This document shows positions 47,319 to 57,966 of a DNA stretch of 64,000 nucleotides, piece after piece. How positions within the stretch are numbered: the stretch's first letter is position 1; every line of letters begins with the position of its first letter. The notes beneath the pieces were generated by a model that did no database searches, was not told the DNA's origin, and saw nothing but the letters and a program-made list of their open reading frames with translations. This DNA is from Laburnicola sp. R22_1 (Eukaryota; Ascomycota; Dothideomycetes; Pleosporales; Didymosphaeriaceae). Both the position numbers and the translations under genes were made by a program. The DNA lies in contig JACONQ010000001.1 in the NCBI GenBank assembly GCA_014281115.1, positions 1,054,001 through 1,118,000 on the forward strand. The letters run 5' to 3'.

Positions 47319-47865
47319 TCCAAGGGCGACTAAGTTGCTACGCTTCGTGCTGGGGGATTATAGACATGAACGAGACGAACTTGCATAGCGCTTCGATTTG
47401 GGGGGCTTTTTTTTTGCATATCGCATAGCATTGGCGTTGGTTTGGCATTTGTGTTTTTCTCTTCTTCTTCCACTTTTTGGTGGTCTTTTGGAAGACAACA
47501 GCCACTCTTTAGATGGGACTTGGGTGAACTTGTAGTGACGGCATGGACATGGACTCCTTGACGAATGTTGTCAGGATCGTAGTTGCTCCTCTTGAGCAAC
47601 AGCTATAATATAATGTTGTCTTTCTAGTTTCTGCTGTCTGCAGAAGAGATTATATGTGTATATATGCAATTGACTTTGCGATTCGCTTTAGAGCCGGGCT
47701 GCCTTGCTATCCTGTAACTGTACTACCTAGATGTGAATCTGTCTGCGCTAACCGAAATGCGAACGAATAAGTTATATGCGTACTGCATCCTATCTCGCTT
47801 ACCTAGCTGCGCCATCGCCAGGCTACCTCCAGGCTCCTACTCCTTGGCGTACTCACCCTCATAAC
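47319..47865. other. intergenic stretch after the cupin gene
   Basis: 3' UTR of the cupin gene, including T-rich sequence at about 47,405-47,415, and the leader of the following broken gene. Nothing else seen. Confidence 0.6.
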
Positions 47866-48258
47866 ATGGTGCTCAACCAAGAAGAGAAACAGCATTTCGG
47901 CCTAGACATCGTCCACCAACTTTCCCAAACGCCATATGCTTGCTCCTCGCTGGAAATCCTCAGCGGCGGCACCGCCAATTTCCTCTTCCGGGGTGTCTTG
48001 ACTCAGCCACTACCAGATGGCACAAGAACCATCGTGGTCAAGCATTCCAAAGACTTCATTTCAGCGAACCGGAATTTTCAGCTGAATATTTCACGTTGTG
48101 TACGTTTTCCTTTCTCTCTCCGGTTTCGATGCGCCCTGAGTGATGAGGAAGCCTTCCGGACTGCTATCCACGTGGGTCAGCATCTAATCTGCTGGTACAT
48201 CAGAAAGGTCGGGAGAAGGATCAGAAATGGTTCAAGAGCGGTGAGCTGGCGTGCTTGA
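47866..48258 (+). pseudogene. truncated phosphotransferase (APH / methylthioribose-kinase type)
   Basis: The N-terminal lobe of a small-molecule kinase is readable. It starts MVLNQEEKQHFGLDIV, has the nucleotide loop LSGGTANFLFRGVL, and the ATP-binding Lys in TIVVKHSKDFISANRNFQL. A possible 48-bp intron (48100-48147, GTACGT...GATGAG) joins it to EAFRTAIHV. The frame then runs out at 48,258 with unrelated residues. The catalytic loop (HGD type), the DFE Mg site and about 250 residues of C-lobe are missing. This is a truncated copy; the loss was probably by deletion, as 48,259-48,900 shows no trace of them. The ORF upstream of 47,866 is less likely coding. Confidence 0.72.
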
Positions 48259-48920
48259 TCCAGGGAGCCTAAGCCAAGCTCTGTTCATATGAGTCAAGGC
48301 GGGAAGCAATAGATGATCCGGCATCTCTGGAGGTATGTGAAAAAATTCCAGAGGTAAGCGGCATGGACGGACGCCGCTATCGGGTGCAGTGCAGCAAATG
48401 ACTCACCGTGGTCAGACACGTCACGACCACGATGACTGACCTCGGGAAGTCCACGACAACACATAGTGAAAAGCAGAGAAGACCATGACCTCTAAGGCAC
48501 CATCGCTTGAAGCGTATAGCTTTGCAGGGCCCCGAGTATGTAAAATGTAGTCGTCGGCCATGTCACGTCATCACACATTGTTGTTGCTGCTCGCCTCGCC
48601 CAGGCAATCTCGGCTACCGACACCGTTGCTTCATCCTACCAACACACAACGTTCCCTAAACCAGGGCACGCTTTTCGCAGCAATGCCCTCGGTAATGCAG
48701 TCGACTGCTTAGCGATATACCAAGAGGACATGAGTCACTATGTACATCATTCCGGAAGGCATCGTGGTGGTTTGTCACCCGCGCGTTCTCTGGTTGTTCT
48801 GCGCCTGCAAGAAGATCAGTAATCTACCTTATAAAACTTCCTGAATCATCGACCAAGCCCTCCTCCAAGTACCTGCGACTCATTCGCCTACAGCCTACCG
48901 GTGGACAGACTCCAACAGAG
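48259..48920. other. intergenic stretch with MFS gene promoter
   Basis: No gene. A TATA box, TATAAA, is at 48,830-48,835, 86 bp before the MFS start codon. I found no remains of the missing kinase C-lobe. Confidence 0.58.
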
Positions 48921-50632
48921 ATGTCGCGCTCGACTACGTCGATCGAGTTGGAGCCCTATGCGGCTGCCACGCCTATGACCATTGCGCAGCCTCCCAGTCT
49001 GCACGTCGAGAGCGATGGCACACCACCATTGGTAGAAGACATGCAACCTATCAACGCAGCCTCTGTGGAGGTACTGCAGCCTCCGTCAAGGGGCACGACG
49101 ACCGTTGTGTTGATCACGGTGGTGTGTGTGACGATGATTAGCGCGATTATGGCGGGTCACGTCACGGTGTCGCTGCCTACCATGGCCGATGAGCTGGACA
49201 TCCCGCCTAGCATATTGTTGTGGTGAGTCAAAGCATTCGAATGTCGAGCATCAGGAAGGACTAACAGCCGAAGGCCAATTTCGATCTATGCTTTAGCGTG
49301 TGGTAGTACGCTGTTGCTGCTCGGATCGCTGGCCGATGTTGTCGGCAGCAGGCCGATGTATCTTACAGGTTGTTTTCTGCAATCTGGGTTTACACTGGCC
49401 TGTGGCCTAGCACAGATGTCGACGCAGCTCATTGTGTTCCGTGCATTTGCTGGAATCGCCATCTCTTTCTGCCTGCCGTCTGCGGTGAGCGTTATCACGA
49501 ACACGTTTCCCGAAGGCAAGAGCAGGAACATTGCTTTCGCATCCATGGGAGGCGGACAGCCGATCGGATTTTCTGTCGGCCTCACACTTGGGGGTGTCTT
49601 CTCGTCCACGATTGGCTGGAGATGGGGCTTCCACATTGGTGCCATCATCAACAGTTTGGTCTTTGTCATAGGACTATTCGGGTTGCCTAGAATTGATGCG
49701 GTGCAGAAGGATGTTTGGAAGCGCCTGCGCACAGATATTGATTGGTTGGGCATCATGATCGGAGGCGCCTCTTTGGCAATGCTTTCGTATTCCTTCGCGT
49801 AAATTCTTCCTTCATGTTACCCTCGCTACTTGCTGCTGACCTGTACAGCTTGGTCAGTGATGGCGGCTCTAGCATACAACAACCTGCTACGCTTTCCACG
49901 CTCCTGATATCACTTGCTCTAATTCCTGCCTTCATTTTCTGGGTTGGTCGACAAGAGCGCCTCGGCAGGCCCGCCATCATCCCCAATTCCCTTCGGCGCA
50001 ACCGCATCTTCACAGTAATTTGTGTCGGCGTCTTCATGACGTGGGGTGTGTTCAGCGCCATCGAGACGTTCCTTACGCTCTTCTTTCAAGATGTGCAAGA
50101 GATATCCGCCATCCAGACATCCATTCGCTTCTTGCCTGCACCTATCACAGGCGCTCTGGCGAACGTTATTATCGGACTCTACGCACATAAGGTCCGATCA
50201 GACTGGGCTGCTATCTTTGGCATCGCGATGACTACTATCGCTGCGCTACTCATGTGCATCATCCAGCCCGAGTGGACCTACTGGGCCTGTGCATTCCCTG
50301 CGGTCGCCCTCAACCCTATCGGCTCCGATATCCTATTCACTGTCTCGAATCTTGTTATCACGTCGGTGTTTCCTGCTAAGACGCAAGCTCTTGCTGGTGG
50401 TGTGTTCAATACCATTGCGCAGATTGGCAAGAGTGTGGGACTCGCGACGAGTGGTGTTATCGCGACTAGTGTTACGGCGAATAGTAACTGGGCTGATAAA
50501 AAGAGCCCAGACGCGTTGATGGAGGGATATAGAGCTGCTTTCTGGTATTTGTTTGCGGCAAGTGTGGCGACAGGCTTGATGTTCTGCTGGGGCCTCCGGG
50601 GAATCGGTAGAGTTGGTATGAAGAGGGAGTAA
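48921..50632 (+). CDS. MFS transporter, drug:H+ antiporter type
   Basis: Three exons (48921-49222, 49274-49798, 49849-50632) with 51- and 50-bp introns give 536 codons. A cytoplasmic N-terminus of about 60 residues precedes membrane segment 1 (VVLITVVCVTMISAIMAGHV). The loop between segments 2 and 3 carries the MFS motif variant GSLADVVGSRPMYL, and segment 4 has VFRAFAGIAI. Further segments include FTVICVGVFMTWGVFSAI and YWACAFPAVALNPIGSDILF. About 14 hydrophobic segments are visible, which fits the 14-TM drug:H+ antiporter group (aminotriazole/multidrug-like). The substrate is unknown. No biosynthetic partner gene is adjacent, so a general efflux role is the default. Intron 2's donor (GTAAAT) is weak, but the phase is right. 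Confidence 0.9.
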
Positions 50633-50930
50633 GAGCTTGGCCCGCGTGGACTGAGCGCCTGAGGCCTAGTTATGAGTCGAACCACAACGCTTTTGTTGCT
50701 CACATTATTTAGCCTCGTGTACACAAACTCATAGAGCATGTATATCTTCGCGTCGCTTCGCTTCTTATTTCCTTTCTGGTAATATCTTCTATTCTACTAT
50801 ACATCGACTTCAACAAATATTCTTTCTCTCTATATTACTTGCTCGATCACAAATTCTACATTGACGGTGTTTCCAAGGCATTCAGTTCTCACAGGGAAGT
50901 TGATTCAACACCGTACACCAACATCCCACC

Positions 50931-52996
50931 ATGCACTTCCTGAGGTCACTCCTCACCTCGAACCTTCTCTTTGGAAGCGGCGAAAGTAAGGTCGTCGCTA
51001 GAGACACAAGACACAGTCCTGGACCTTTCCGACGTCTAATAAACTCGAGCGAAGAGACTTTTCGACGTCCAGTAAACTCGAGCGAAGAGTCTGGCTCCGT
51101 ATACATCATCAACTCATGCGGAGAGGATCTATCTCTTGTTTCCGTTGGCGCGAGGCCAGTGAACGAAAGCGGCGATAATTTCGAAATAACGGTTCCTGCT
51201 GGCAGCACCTATCATGAAGCCTACCGAGAGACTCCGTACCTAAGTAAAGAGGACTTGACAATCATGGGGGACAATCAAACCTCGGCTCCCATCGATCGAG
51301 CCTCGGGGAAGATGAAGGGACAAGGTGTTTCGATCAAAATCACGAAACCTCCCAAAGACTACAACGGAAATGCTTTGCAGCTGGAATACGCGCTGATCAT
51401 GAATCCTGACCATACCGACACCTTCAAGAAACTCGAGTATGATATCAGTTTGTTGAACTGTGCTGTAGACGACAGCATGACAGACCATCAGGCAAGTCTG
51501 GAGCTTGACTATAGCCAGAAGAAGATTGTGGGTTGTCCAGGGTACAACAACGGACTTGCGCTCTGGACTAGCGACTACAAGAATTGTCGTCCCATCTATT
51601 GCGATGGAGTACAATATTGCGACAGTATCTACAATTACGACAGGACAAGAGTGAACGAATCAAGTTTTTCGTGTACAGAGGAGTATCGTGGCAATCTGAA
51701 TCTTGAGCTATGCGCAGGAAATGGAAATGGGTAAGTTCACCTTGATTCGCAAATTTCCCAATATGCAGATATGGCTGACTTGACGTGACCAGGACAGGCT
51801 ATGCGGTGTACGAGAAATGGAGGAAATACGACAACAAAACTGGCGTGATCGACCCGAAACCACCAGGTCTGAGAAACACCACGTCACCCGGCAACAGCAG
51901 TTTCTTGAGTTTCACGAACAGCACAACATTCCACACGAGCACTAGGATATTGACCCTCAACGCTTTATACATTCCTCCAGGCTCTCCTATCACTACGAGC
52001 GGCCCGATTGTGACACCCAACATTGGCTCATTCGAGTCGCCGAGCCCGACAGCGGTTGTCACATCATGCCCACCGTGTCCGATTTGTGCCGTCTCTCCGA
52101 CTACACAGGCAGATATTTCGTGCGGCTTCAACACGGAAGTCTCAACATCAGAATGCTGGAGTAAAATGTACTCGGGTACAGCCGCAATACCATCTTCAGA
52201 CTCAGCATTGCCAACGCTTTCCTCGAATTCTGGAGGAAAGGGAATCATCACGATGGACATTGCAGCGGTTGAGTTCACGTCTTCCGAGTTCATGTCTTCC
52301 CAGCCTGCGCCATCTGAGCCTACATTTTCCGTGCCTGCGTCTTCTGAGCCTACGGTTTCTGGGCTTACGATTTCTGGGCTTACGCTTTCTGAGTCTACGT
52401 TTTCTGAGCCTACACCTTCCGAACCCATGTCTGCCGGACCCACGCCTTCCGAGCCCACGCCTTTCGAACTCACATCTCCCGAATCTATCTCTTCCGAAAG
52501 CACGTATCCCGAATCTATGCCTTCTGAAATTCCGTCTTCAGGGACCCCGTCTCCAGAAACCCCGGCCTCAGAAACCCCATCTTCAGAAACCCCATCTTCA
52601 GAAACCCCATCTTCAGAAACCCCATCTTCAGAAACCCCATCTTCAGAAACCCCATCTTCAGAGGCCCCGGCTTCTAAAAGCACATCTTCCGAATCGATGT
52701 CTTTTGAAACCCCATCTTCAGAGACTGCGTCTATCAATTCCGTATCATCGGAATCCATATCATCTGATGCCAGATCTTTCGGACCCGTGTCTGTCCAAGG
52801 ATCATCTACTGACTCACCCTCTGCAGACGAGCCACCTCTTACCGAAAACTCAGACCCACTTTCCCTCTCGATGACTCAGTCCGCACAACCTACTACATCG
52901 CCTCAAACGGATTCGAGTAGCAACCCGGAAGGGGGTGTGACCGTCACGGTATGGACAACACAGTATGTGACTGTAGCCTCACGTACAGTAGTATAG
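50931..52996 (+). CDS. secreted Bys1/thaumatin-like protein with Ser/Thr/Pro-rich repeat tail (paralogue A)
   Basis: Two exons (50931-51730, 51793-52996) with a 62-bp intron give 667 codons. The weak signal peptide is MHFLRSLLTSNLLFGS. Residues about 55-265 form a cysteine-rich beta domain like Blastomyces Bys1/thaumatin-like proteins: GSVYIINSCGEDL, GQGVSIKITKP, LQLEYALIMNPDHTDTF, LEYDISLLNC and CRPIYCDGVQYC. Paralogue B shares all of these in order. The C-terminal 350 residues are Ser/Thr/Pro/Glu repeats, including six perfect ETPSS units, typical of O-glycosylated wall-anchored stalks. The end (VTVTVWTTQYVTVASRTVV) resembles the TVTVW-TQY motif common in fungal surface proteins, but no clear GPI hydrophobic tail follows. 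Function unknown; surface or wall role inferred. Confidence 0.87.
52571..52660 (+). repeat. 15-bp coding minisatellite, six perfect units (ETPSS)
   Basis: GAAACCCCATCTTCA occurs six times without a mismatch. Degenerate units flank it on both sides, at 52,556-52,570 and from 52,661. A wider zone of SEPT/SEST units covers 52,290-52,760. Unit length is a multiple of three, so copy-number change keeps the frame. Confidence 0.93.
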
Positions 52997-53429
52997 CATG
53001 GTGTTGTGTTTACAACCTTGATTGTGAGCAGTTCCACCATGATATAGGCGGTGCGAGTTGGCGAGGTATTGGGTCATTTTCGTGCTTGTCTTTGGAGTTT
53101 CTTGTGTATTAGTCATTGTTTATGAAATTGGATTTATGCTTGTTACAGTCACACTCCTTTTCTATGTGTTGGTCATTGTTCGACTAAGTCTATTGACAAG
53201 GTGCCCGTTGAGTATGAGTGTGGTATAGTCGCATACTCACGCATACTGCACCTGGGTATAAAGTCGCTCCTTTTCTGTGCAACGCTCTTTACTTATACAA
53301 GACACTTTTCCTTTGTCTATCTATACTAGCATTATCTAATTGCTCTTTCGATATCTCAACGCTCCGGCAAGTATAGTTACAAACTACCAACATCGTATCT
53401 ATACTCTTCTCAAGTACCCGACTTCAGCT
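52997..53429. other. intergenic stretch between the Bys1-like paralogues
   Basis: 3' end of paralogue A and promoter of paralogue B. TATAAA at 53,257-53,262 in CTGGGTATAAAGTCGC lies 168 bp before the chosen start, close to the spacing at the cupin gene. Confidence 0.6.
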
Positions 53430-54920
53430 ATGCAGAAAAGCGCAATCTTTCAACTTCTATTCCTCGCTGGGACTATGGGAGCAGCAAGAGGAACCACCAC
53501 GCCTCTACCAGCATCGCCATCAACCACAGGAACTCAAGTGCAAGCCTCTGCGCTCAATATCTCCCCGACGATCGTACCCTCCATCCCTCACGCTTCGCCA
53601 CTCTCAACCAAATCCGCCCTTCCCACCACACCACCCAGTAAGCCTGGCCAAGCGCTCACCCCCAAGCTGTCCAACCTCCCAGACCCCGACCGCGGCCACG
53701 AATGGGGCAACATCATCATCGTCAACAACTGCGCCATCCCCCTCTACCTCCGCTCAGTAGGCGCCTGGTACCTCGGGGGCGCCCGCGACTACCGCGACTA
53801 CCGCAACATCAGCACCGGCTGGGGCACCCCCGAAGACATGAAGGTGCACAACATCTCCGCGCACACCAACTACACGGAACCCTACCGCATCTCGGCGCCC
53901 TGTGCACCCGCCAAAAGCGGCACAAAATCCATCCCGCAATACTGCCCCTTGCAAGACAAACTCGGCGGCCAAGCCATCTCCCTGAAAATCTCAAAATCCC
54001 CCACAAACTTCACAGACGGCAGCATCACGCAGATCGAATACGCGCTGTACCAAAATCCCGCGCGCAAGGACACCTTCCACAGACTCGACTATGACATCAG
54101 TCTGCTTAACTGCGGGAAGCCTGCCGAGGGGGACAACGTGACGGATGTCTCTGCTACGCCGGAGCAGCATCGCGTCAAGGTGGAGCAGTGTCCGGGGTAT
54201 GCGGGCGGTGTGGCGGCCAGTTTTACGAATGATACGGCTGGCAATGTGTGTCCGAGGGTTTATTGCGATGGGAGCAGCAAGTGTATGATGATTTATATGT
54301 TTGATCGGACGAGGGAGAAGGAGGCGAGTTTTGCGTGTGAGAGGGAGTATTGGGGGGATATGAGGGTGGATCTTTGTGCGGGGGAGCGGGCGGATGCGCA
54401 GTACGTATCTACCTTTGTATTCTGGCGCTTGGCAAATGTATGGTTGTTGAATGACTTGCTAAATTTTTTCTACAGGCAGGCCGAGAGCGAGTTTATGGAG
54501 TGGGTGCAGACGGCTACGCATGAGGTGTTGAAGCTTTACAAGACGGCGAATGGGGGACCGGCTCCGACGGGGTCGATGCAAAAGGCGAATGCGACTTCGG
54601 GGGTTCCAGCTGCTAGTGTAACGTACGGTAGTGGAGTATCAGTATCGACCAGCATGCCACCAAAAAATACAGCTTCACTCACCATTTCGCCATCAAGCAT
54701 TAACCCACCACTCACGCCTACACCGCCGTTATCCCCCTCAGTTACACCTTCAAGTGCGGGTAACTCATCACCAATCAATACCTTAGGTATACAAGCACCC
54801 AATACACATTCTTCAGCAACAGACGCGCCTACGAGCATCCCCACCTCCAGCACCACCCCGGCAGCCCAGAGAAAGAGGGAGTGCAAGAAGCGCGCCACCA
54901 CCACCACACCAACCTCCTAA
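53430..54920 (+). CDS. secreted Bys1/thaumatin-like protein (paralogue B)
   Basis: Two exons (53430-54400, 54476-54920) give 471 codons. The Met at 53,430 starts a good signal peptide (MQKSAIFQLLFLAGTMGAARG); an upstream in-frame Met at 53,340 gives no signal. After a Ser/Thr/Pro linker, the beta domain has NIIIVNNCAIPLYLRSVG, GGQAISLKISKSP, QIEYALYQNPARKDTF, LDYDISLLNCG, CPRVYCDGSSKC and FACEREYWGDMRVDLCAG, matching paralogue A. The C-terminus is again Ser/Thr/Pro-rich but shorter and without tandem units. The putative 75-bp intron (GTACGT...TGCTAAAT...TACAG) has no stop and is a multiple of three, so retention would insert 25 residues and stay in frame. Domain function unknown; Bys1-like proteins are secreted or wall-linked. 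Confidence 0.87.
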   Translation: MQKSAIFQLLFLAGTMGAARGTTTPLPASPSTTGTQVQASALNISPTIVPSIPHASPLSTKSALPTTPPSKPGQALTPKLSNLPDPDRGHEWGNIIIVNNCAIPLYLRSVGAWYLGGARDYRDYRNISTGWGTPEDMKVHNISAHTNYTEPYRISAPCAPAKSGTKSIPQYCPLQDKLGGQAISLKISKSPTNFTDGSITQIEYALYQNPARKDTFHRLDYDISLLNCGKPAEGDNVTDVSATPEQHRVKVEQCPGYAGGVAASFTNDTAGNVCPRVYCDGSSKCMMIYMFDRTREKEASFACEREYWGDMRVDLCAGERADAQYVSTFVFWRLANVWLLNDLLNFFYRQAESEFMEWVQTATHEVLKLYKTANGGPAPTGSMQKANATSGVPAASVTYGSGVSVSTSMPPKNTASLTISPSSINPPLTPTPPLSPSVTPSSAGNSSPINTLGIQAPNTHSSATDAPTSIPTSSTTPAAQRKRECKKRATTTTPTS

Positions 54921-55120
54921 TAACACCACACATGTTATCAACACTTCGAACTTCATGTTTCCTTTGCGCGGACGGCGCCCAACGGGCGCGTCCCTGTTTT
55001 ATTTTCTTCTAGAAATTGGTCCTTTTCAATATGTATTTACAATCTTATAATGACATGCACATTTTCCCCGAAAACATAGCTTTACATTCTGTCTCGTTGT
55101 ATTCCCAGCCCTCTTCTTCC

Positions 55121-57684
55121 CTACATGTGCTCGCGCAGACTCCTCAGGTCTGGACTAACACTTTCCCCGCTTCTTAGGGTCAACCCCGCCGCCTTCTGCG
55201 CAAAACCTACACACTCCTGCACTCCCTTCCCCTTCGCTAACCCTGCCGACAGTGCCCCCACAAACGTGTCTCCGCACCCGTTCACACTAACAACCTCATC
55301 CTTCCCTAGCACCTTCTTCGTTGGGAACAATCGTACGTACATGCCTCCTACTCTCCCATCACCATTTTTACATCTCGAGAGCACATATTGCGACTCCTCT
55401 GCAGCGCTCAGCACAGGATCGTCTGCTTTGAGAAGCTGCGTAAGGAGGACGCCTTGCGGACCGAGTTTAGTGAGGATAGTATGGAAGAAGGGCAAGAGCT
55501 TGATAGCTTGTTGCGGGATGCCGGCGTCGACGAGAGCCGGGGTTGTTGTTATAGCGAGAGGGACACGGAGACCGGACGAGGGGATGCCTAGGGCGTCGAT
55601 GATGGCGAACCAGGATGGTGCTTCGAAGAGCCCGAGAGTGTAGGCGTGGTTGTGGAGAGCTTGGAGTTCGAGTTCGTTGGGTGTTATAATATCGACCAGG
55701 GGGTATGTGATGTCTTGATCGGTTGTGGTTGGGAAGATGCGTAATGCTTTTGCTGTGGAGACTGGTTCGAAGATGGTGGTAGTCTGTTCGGACTTCTTGC
55801 CTAGAGCGAGCCATTGGTGCAGTGAGTTGGAGTCCCAATTCGCGTCCGCTACGAGTACCTTAGGAGGACCTGTGGTATTCATGTTTAGCATCTCGGCGAG
55901 CTTTGGTGGAGTGATAGCTTCTAGGATCTTCATGTCCGCCATTGCTAGGGTGAGGTCTTTGTTTGCATTATTGACGGCAATGTATTGAGCAGTTCTTGCA
56001 GGCTTGGGAAGAGTGTGGATCCCAGTGGTTAACATGCCCTCGTCGTGGAGTTGGCTGAGAGCTGCCCGTCCGCTGAGGTCGTTACCAACTGCGCTGGTAA
56101 GCTTTACCGAGGAACCTAGCAAGTGAGCTGCTTTGGCGATGTTGTGGGCGACTCCGCCTAGAGTCTGATTGACTACAGCAGGATTCGAGGTATGTAGTGC
56201 TGGGTCTACAGGATCGGCTGAGTTTGAGAAGGGCGTGTAATCACAAGAGAAGTCCACAGCTAGCGCACCCGCAACTATAATATCTGGCGTTGATGAAGTT
56301 ACTGAGGACGAGGAGGAGGTGGCTGAAGAAGGTGCTGAAGACGACAAGGATGCATTATTCTGGCGATCTTGTGCTGTGGAAGAAAGACTGGACAACGCTG
56401 TTTGGAAATGCGAGGAACCTCGTCTACATACTTACAATCAGCACCAGGGTCTACAGCTGAGCGGCAAGAGGGTGTCGCTCACCCTTGGGCTTCCTCTTGC
56501 TTTGCTTCCAGTATTGCAAGTTCTCGGGCTACTATGGCGGCACGTCGGACATTGGACTCTATCAGTGCCTTGTTGGCTGGTATGCTTGCACCGTTGCTTA
56601 GTTCCTTGACCTTGGCGAGGATGAAGGGTGTGTTGTCTTTGCCAGTTACGCCCGCAGCATTGGCTTGACGAATGGCCTCTTCAATGATGGAGTCCATTGT
56701 TTCTTTTGGAATGGCGCTTTCTGCTGGAACTGGGTTTGCGAAGAGGAGTCCGGAAGAGATGTTGAGTGAGTGCTGGGCATCTTTCAACGGTGAGCCGAGG
56801 TGACTTGGAGGAGGGGCGACGATGGTCACAAAGACACGAAAAAGGAAGGAAACGTACGAATTATTGCTGCAGCCTCCATTTCATTCTCGACCGTCGTAGG
56901 ACTCTTCACTCCACTGTCTCTAGACCAAAATGCAGGGAAATTCACATCGCCCTTACGCCCGTCGGCAAATGTGCCAACGTAGGCACCTTCAGTTTCAAGA
57001 TATTCCAATGTCCGAGGGATATCGAGAAAGCTTTTGCACCCGCTAGAGACGACAGTGACGGGCGTCCTGCCCAGTTCCGTCAAATCAGCGGAAATATCCA
57101 TGCTAGACTCGGCTCCGCGGTGGACTCCACCAAGTCCGCCAGTACCAAATACCTTGATACCGGCCAAGTGTGCAAGCAACATGGTTGCAGATATGGTGGT
57201 CCCTCCGTTGAACTGTTTTCCAACTAGCCGCTGCCCGCACACGTAGCTGAGGTCTCTTCTCGAGAGCTTCAGTGTGGTAGACTTTCCAGCCGACTCGGTG
57301 AGCCGTATCAACTCTTCCGGGTCCATGCCCACGCGCGCGATTCCATCCAGAATGCCAATCGTTGCGGGCACGCCGCCATTCACGCGCACGACGCTTTCAA
57401 GGAGGGAAGCGAGAGCTACGTTCTCAGGATAGGGGAAGCCTAAGCAGAGCAATCAGCGCCTGTACGTGTCGGGGCGTACCTCGCAACGAACCATGAGTGT
57501 ATATAGTCGTCTCAAGCGCGACGACGGGCTGTTTGGCATGCAGGGCTTCCTGCACTTCCTCACTCACGCGGAAAAATCCATTGTTAGTGAGGTGCCGTCT
57601 TCCTCTCGCGGCAGAAAGTGCCTTGCTGCTTGAGGGGAGGCGCGACCTGCTGGCTGTCTGGAGGAAGGCCCTCATCGCGTGCAT
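55121..57684 (-). CDS. bifunctional pseudouridine-5'-phosphate glycosidase / pseudouridine kinase
   Basis: Four exons (57684-57492, 57439-56858, 56780-56483, 56387-55121) give 779 codons with consistent phase. The N-terminal half is the PsuG/IndA glycosidase fold: VVALETTIYTHG, FPYPENVALASLLE, KQFNGGTTISATMLLAHLAG, FGTGGLGGVHRG and SSGCKSFLDIPRTLEYLE, whose Lys is probably the catalytic one. It cleaves the C-C bond of pseudouridine 5'-phosphate to uracil and ribose 5-phosphate. The C-terminal half is a PfkB kinase (VAGALAVDFSCDY, NQTLGGVAHNIAKA, VNGCGDTFVGALSAGL with the catalytic Asp) that would make the substrate from pseudouridine. Residues 1-35 are basic and Ser/Ala-rich, like a mitochondrial presequence. 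The exon 1 donor could instead lie 10 bp downstream, adding three residues. Divergent with OST1. Confidence 0.9.
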
Positions 57685-57966
57685 GCACGCTGTGATGAAC
57701 ACTCTGGCAGAGAAATCAGGCTGTAGCGGGCGTTTGGACGTGCTGGAGAGTGCTGGAGCTTGGCGCGGAACGAAGCTGGAGGGGAGCTGATGGCGGGGCG
57801 GGGGCCTTGGCCGGGACGGGAAGGGGCGCCGCGCGGAGCGGAAGGCACGTCCGCGCAAGATGCCACGTTCGTGGAGCTCCAAGCGCCGCGCAAGCTGCAA
57901 CAAAATCACCAACACCTGTCCTCGCCCGTCCTCACACATGCTTGGGTAACTTGACTGCTACCCAAC
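57685..57966. promoter_or_regulatory. 282-bp bidirectional promoter, pseudouridine enzyme / OST1
   Basis: The two start codons face away from each other across 282 bp, so both promoters must lie here. The stretch is GC-rich, without a TATA box on either side, as in many housekeeping promoters. CACCAACACC/CCTCGCCCGTCC pyrimidine tracts lead into OST1. No protein-binding site can be named with confidence. Confidence 0.62.

Noticed and set aside
51799..52758. 319-codon minus-strand open frame (SEDGVSEDG repeats) opposite the Ser/Thr/Pro tail of paralogue A
   Set aside because: The repeats on the plus strand force an open antisense frame. The plus strand has a signal peptide, a conserved domain and a phase-consistent intron, while the antisense frame has none.
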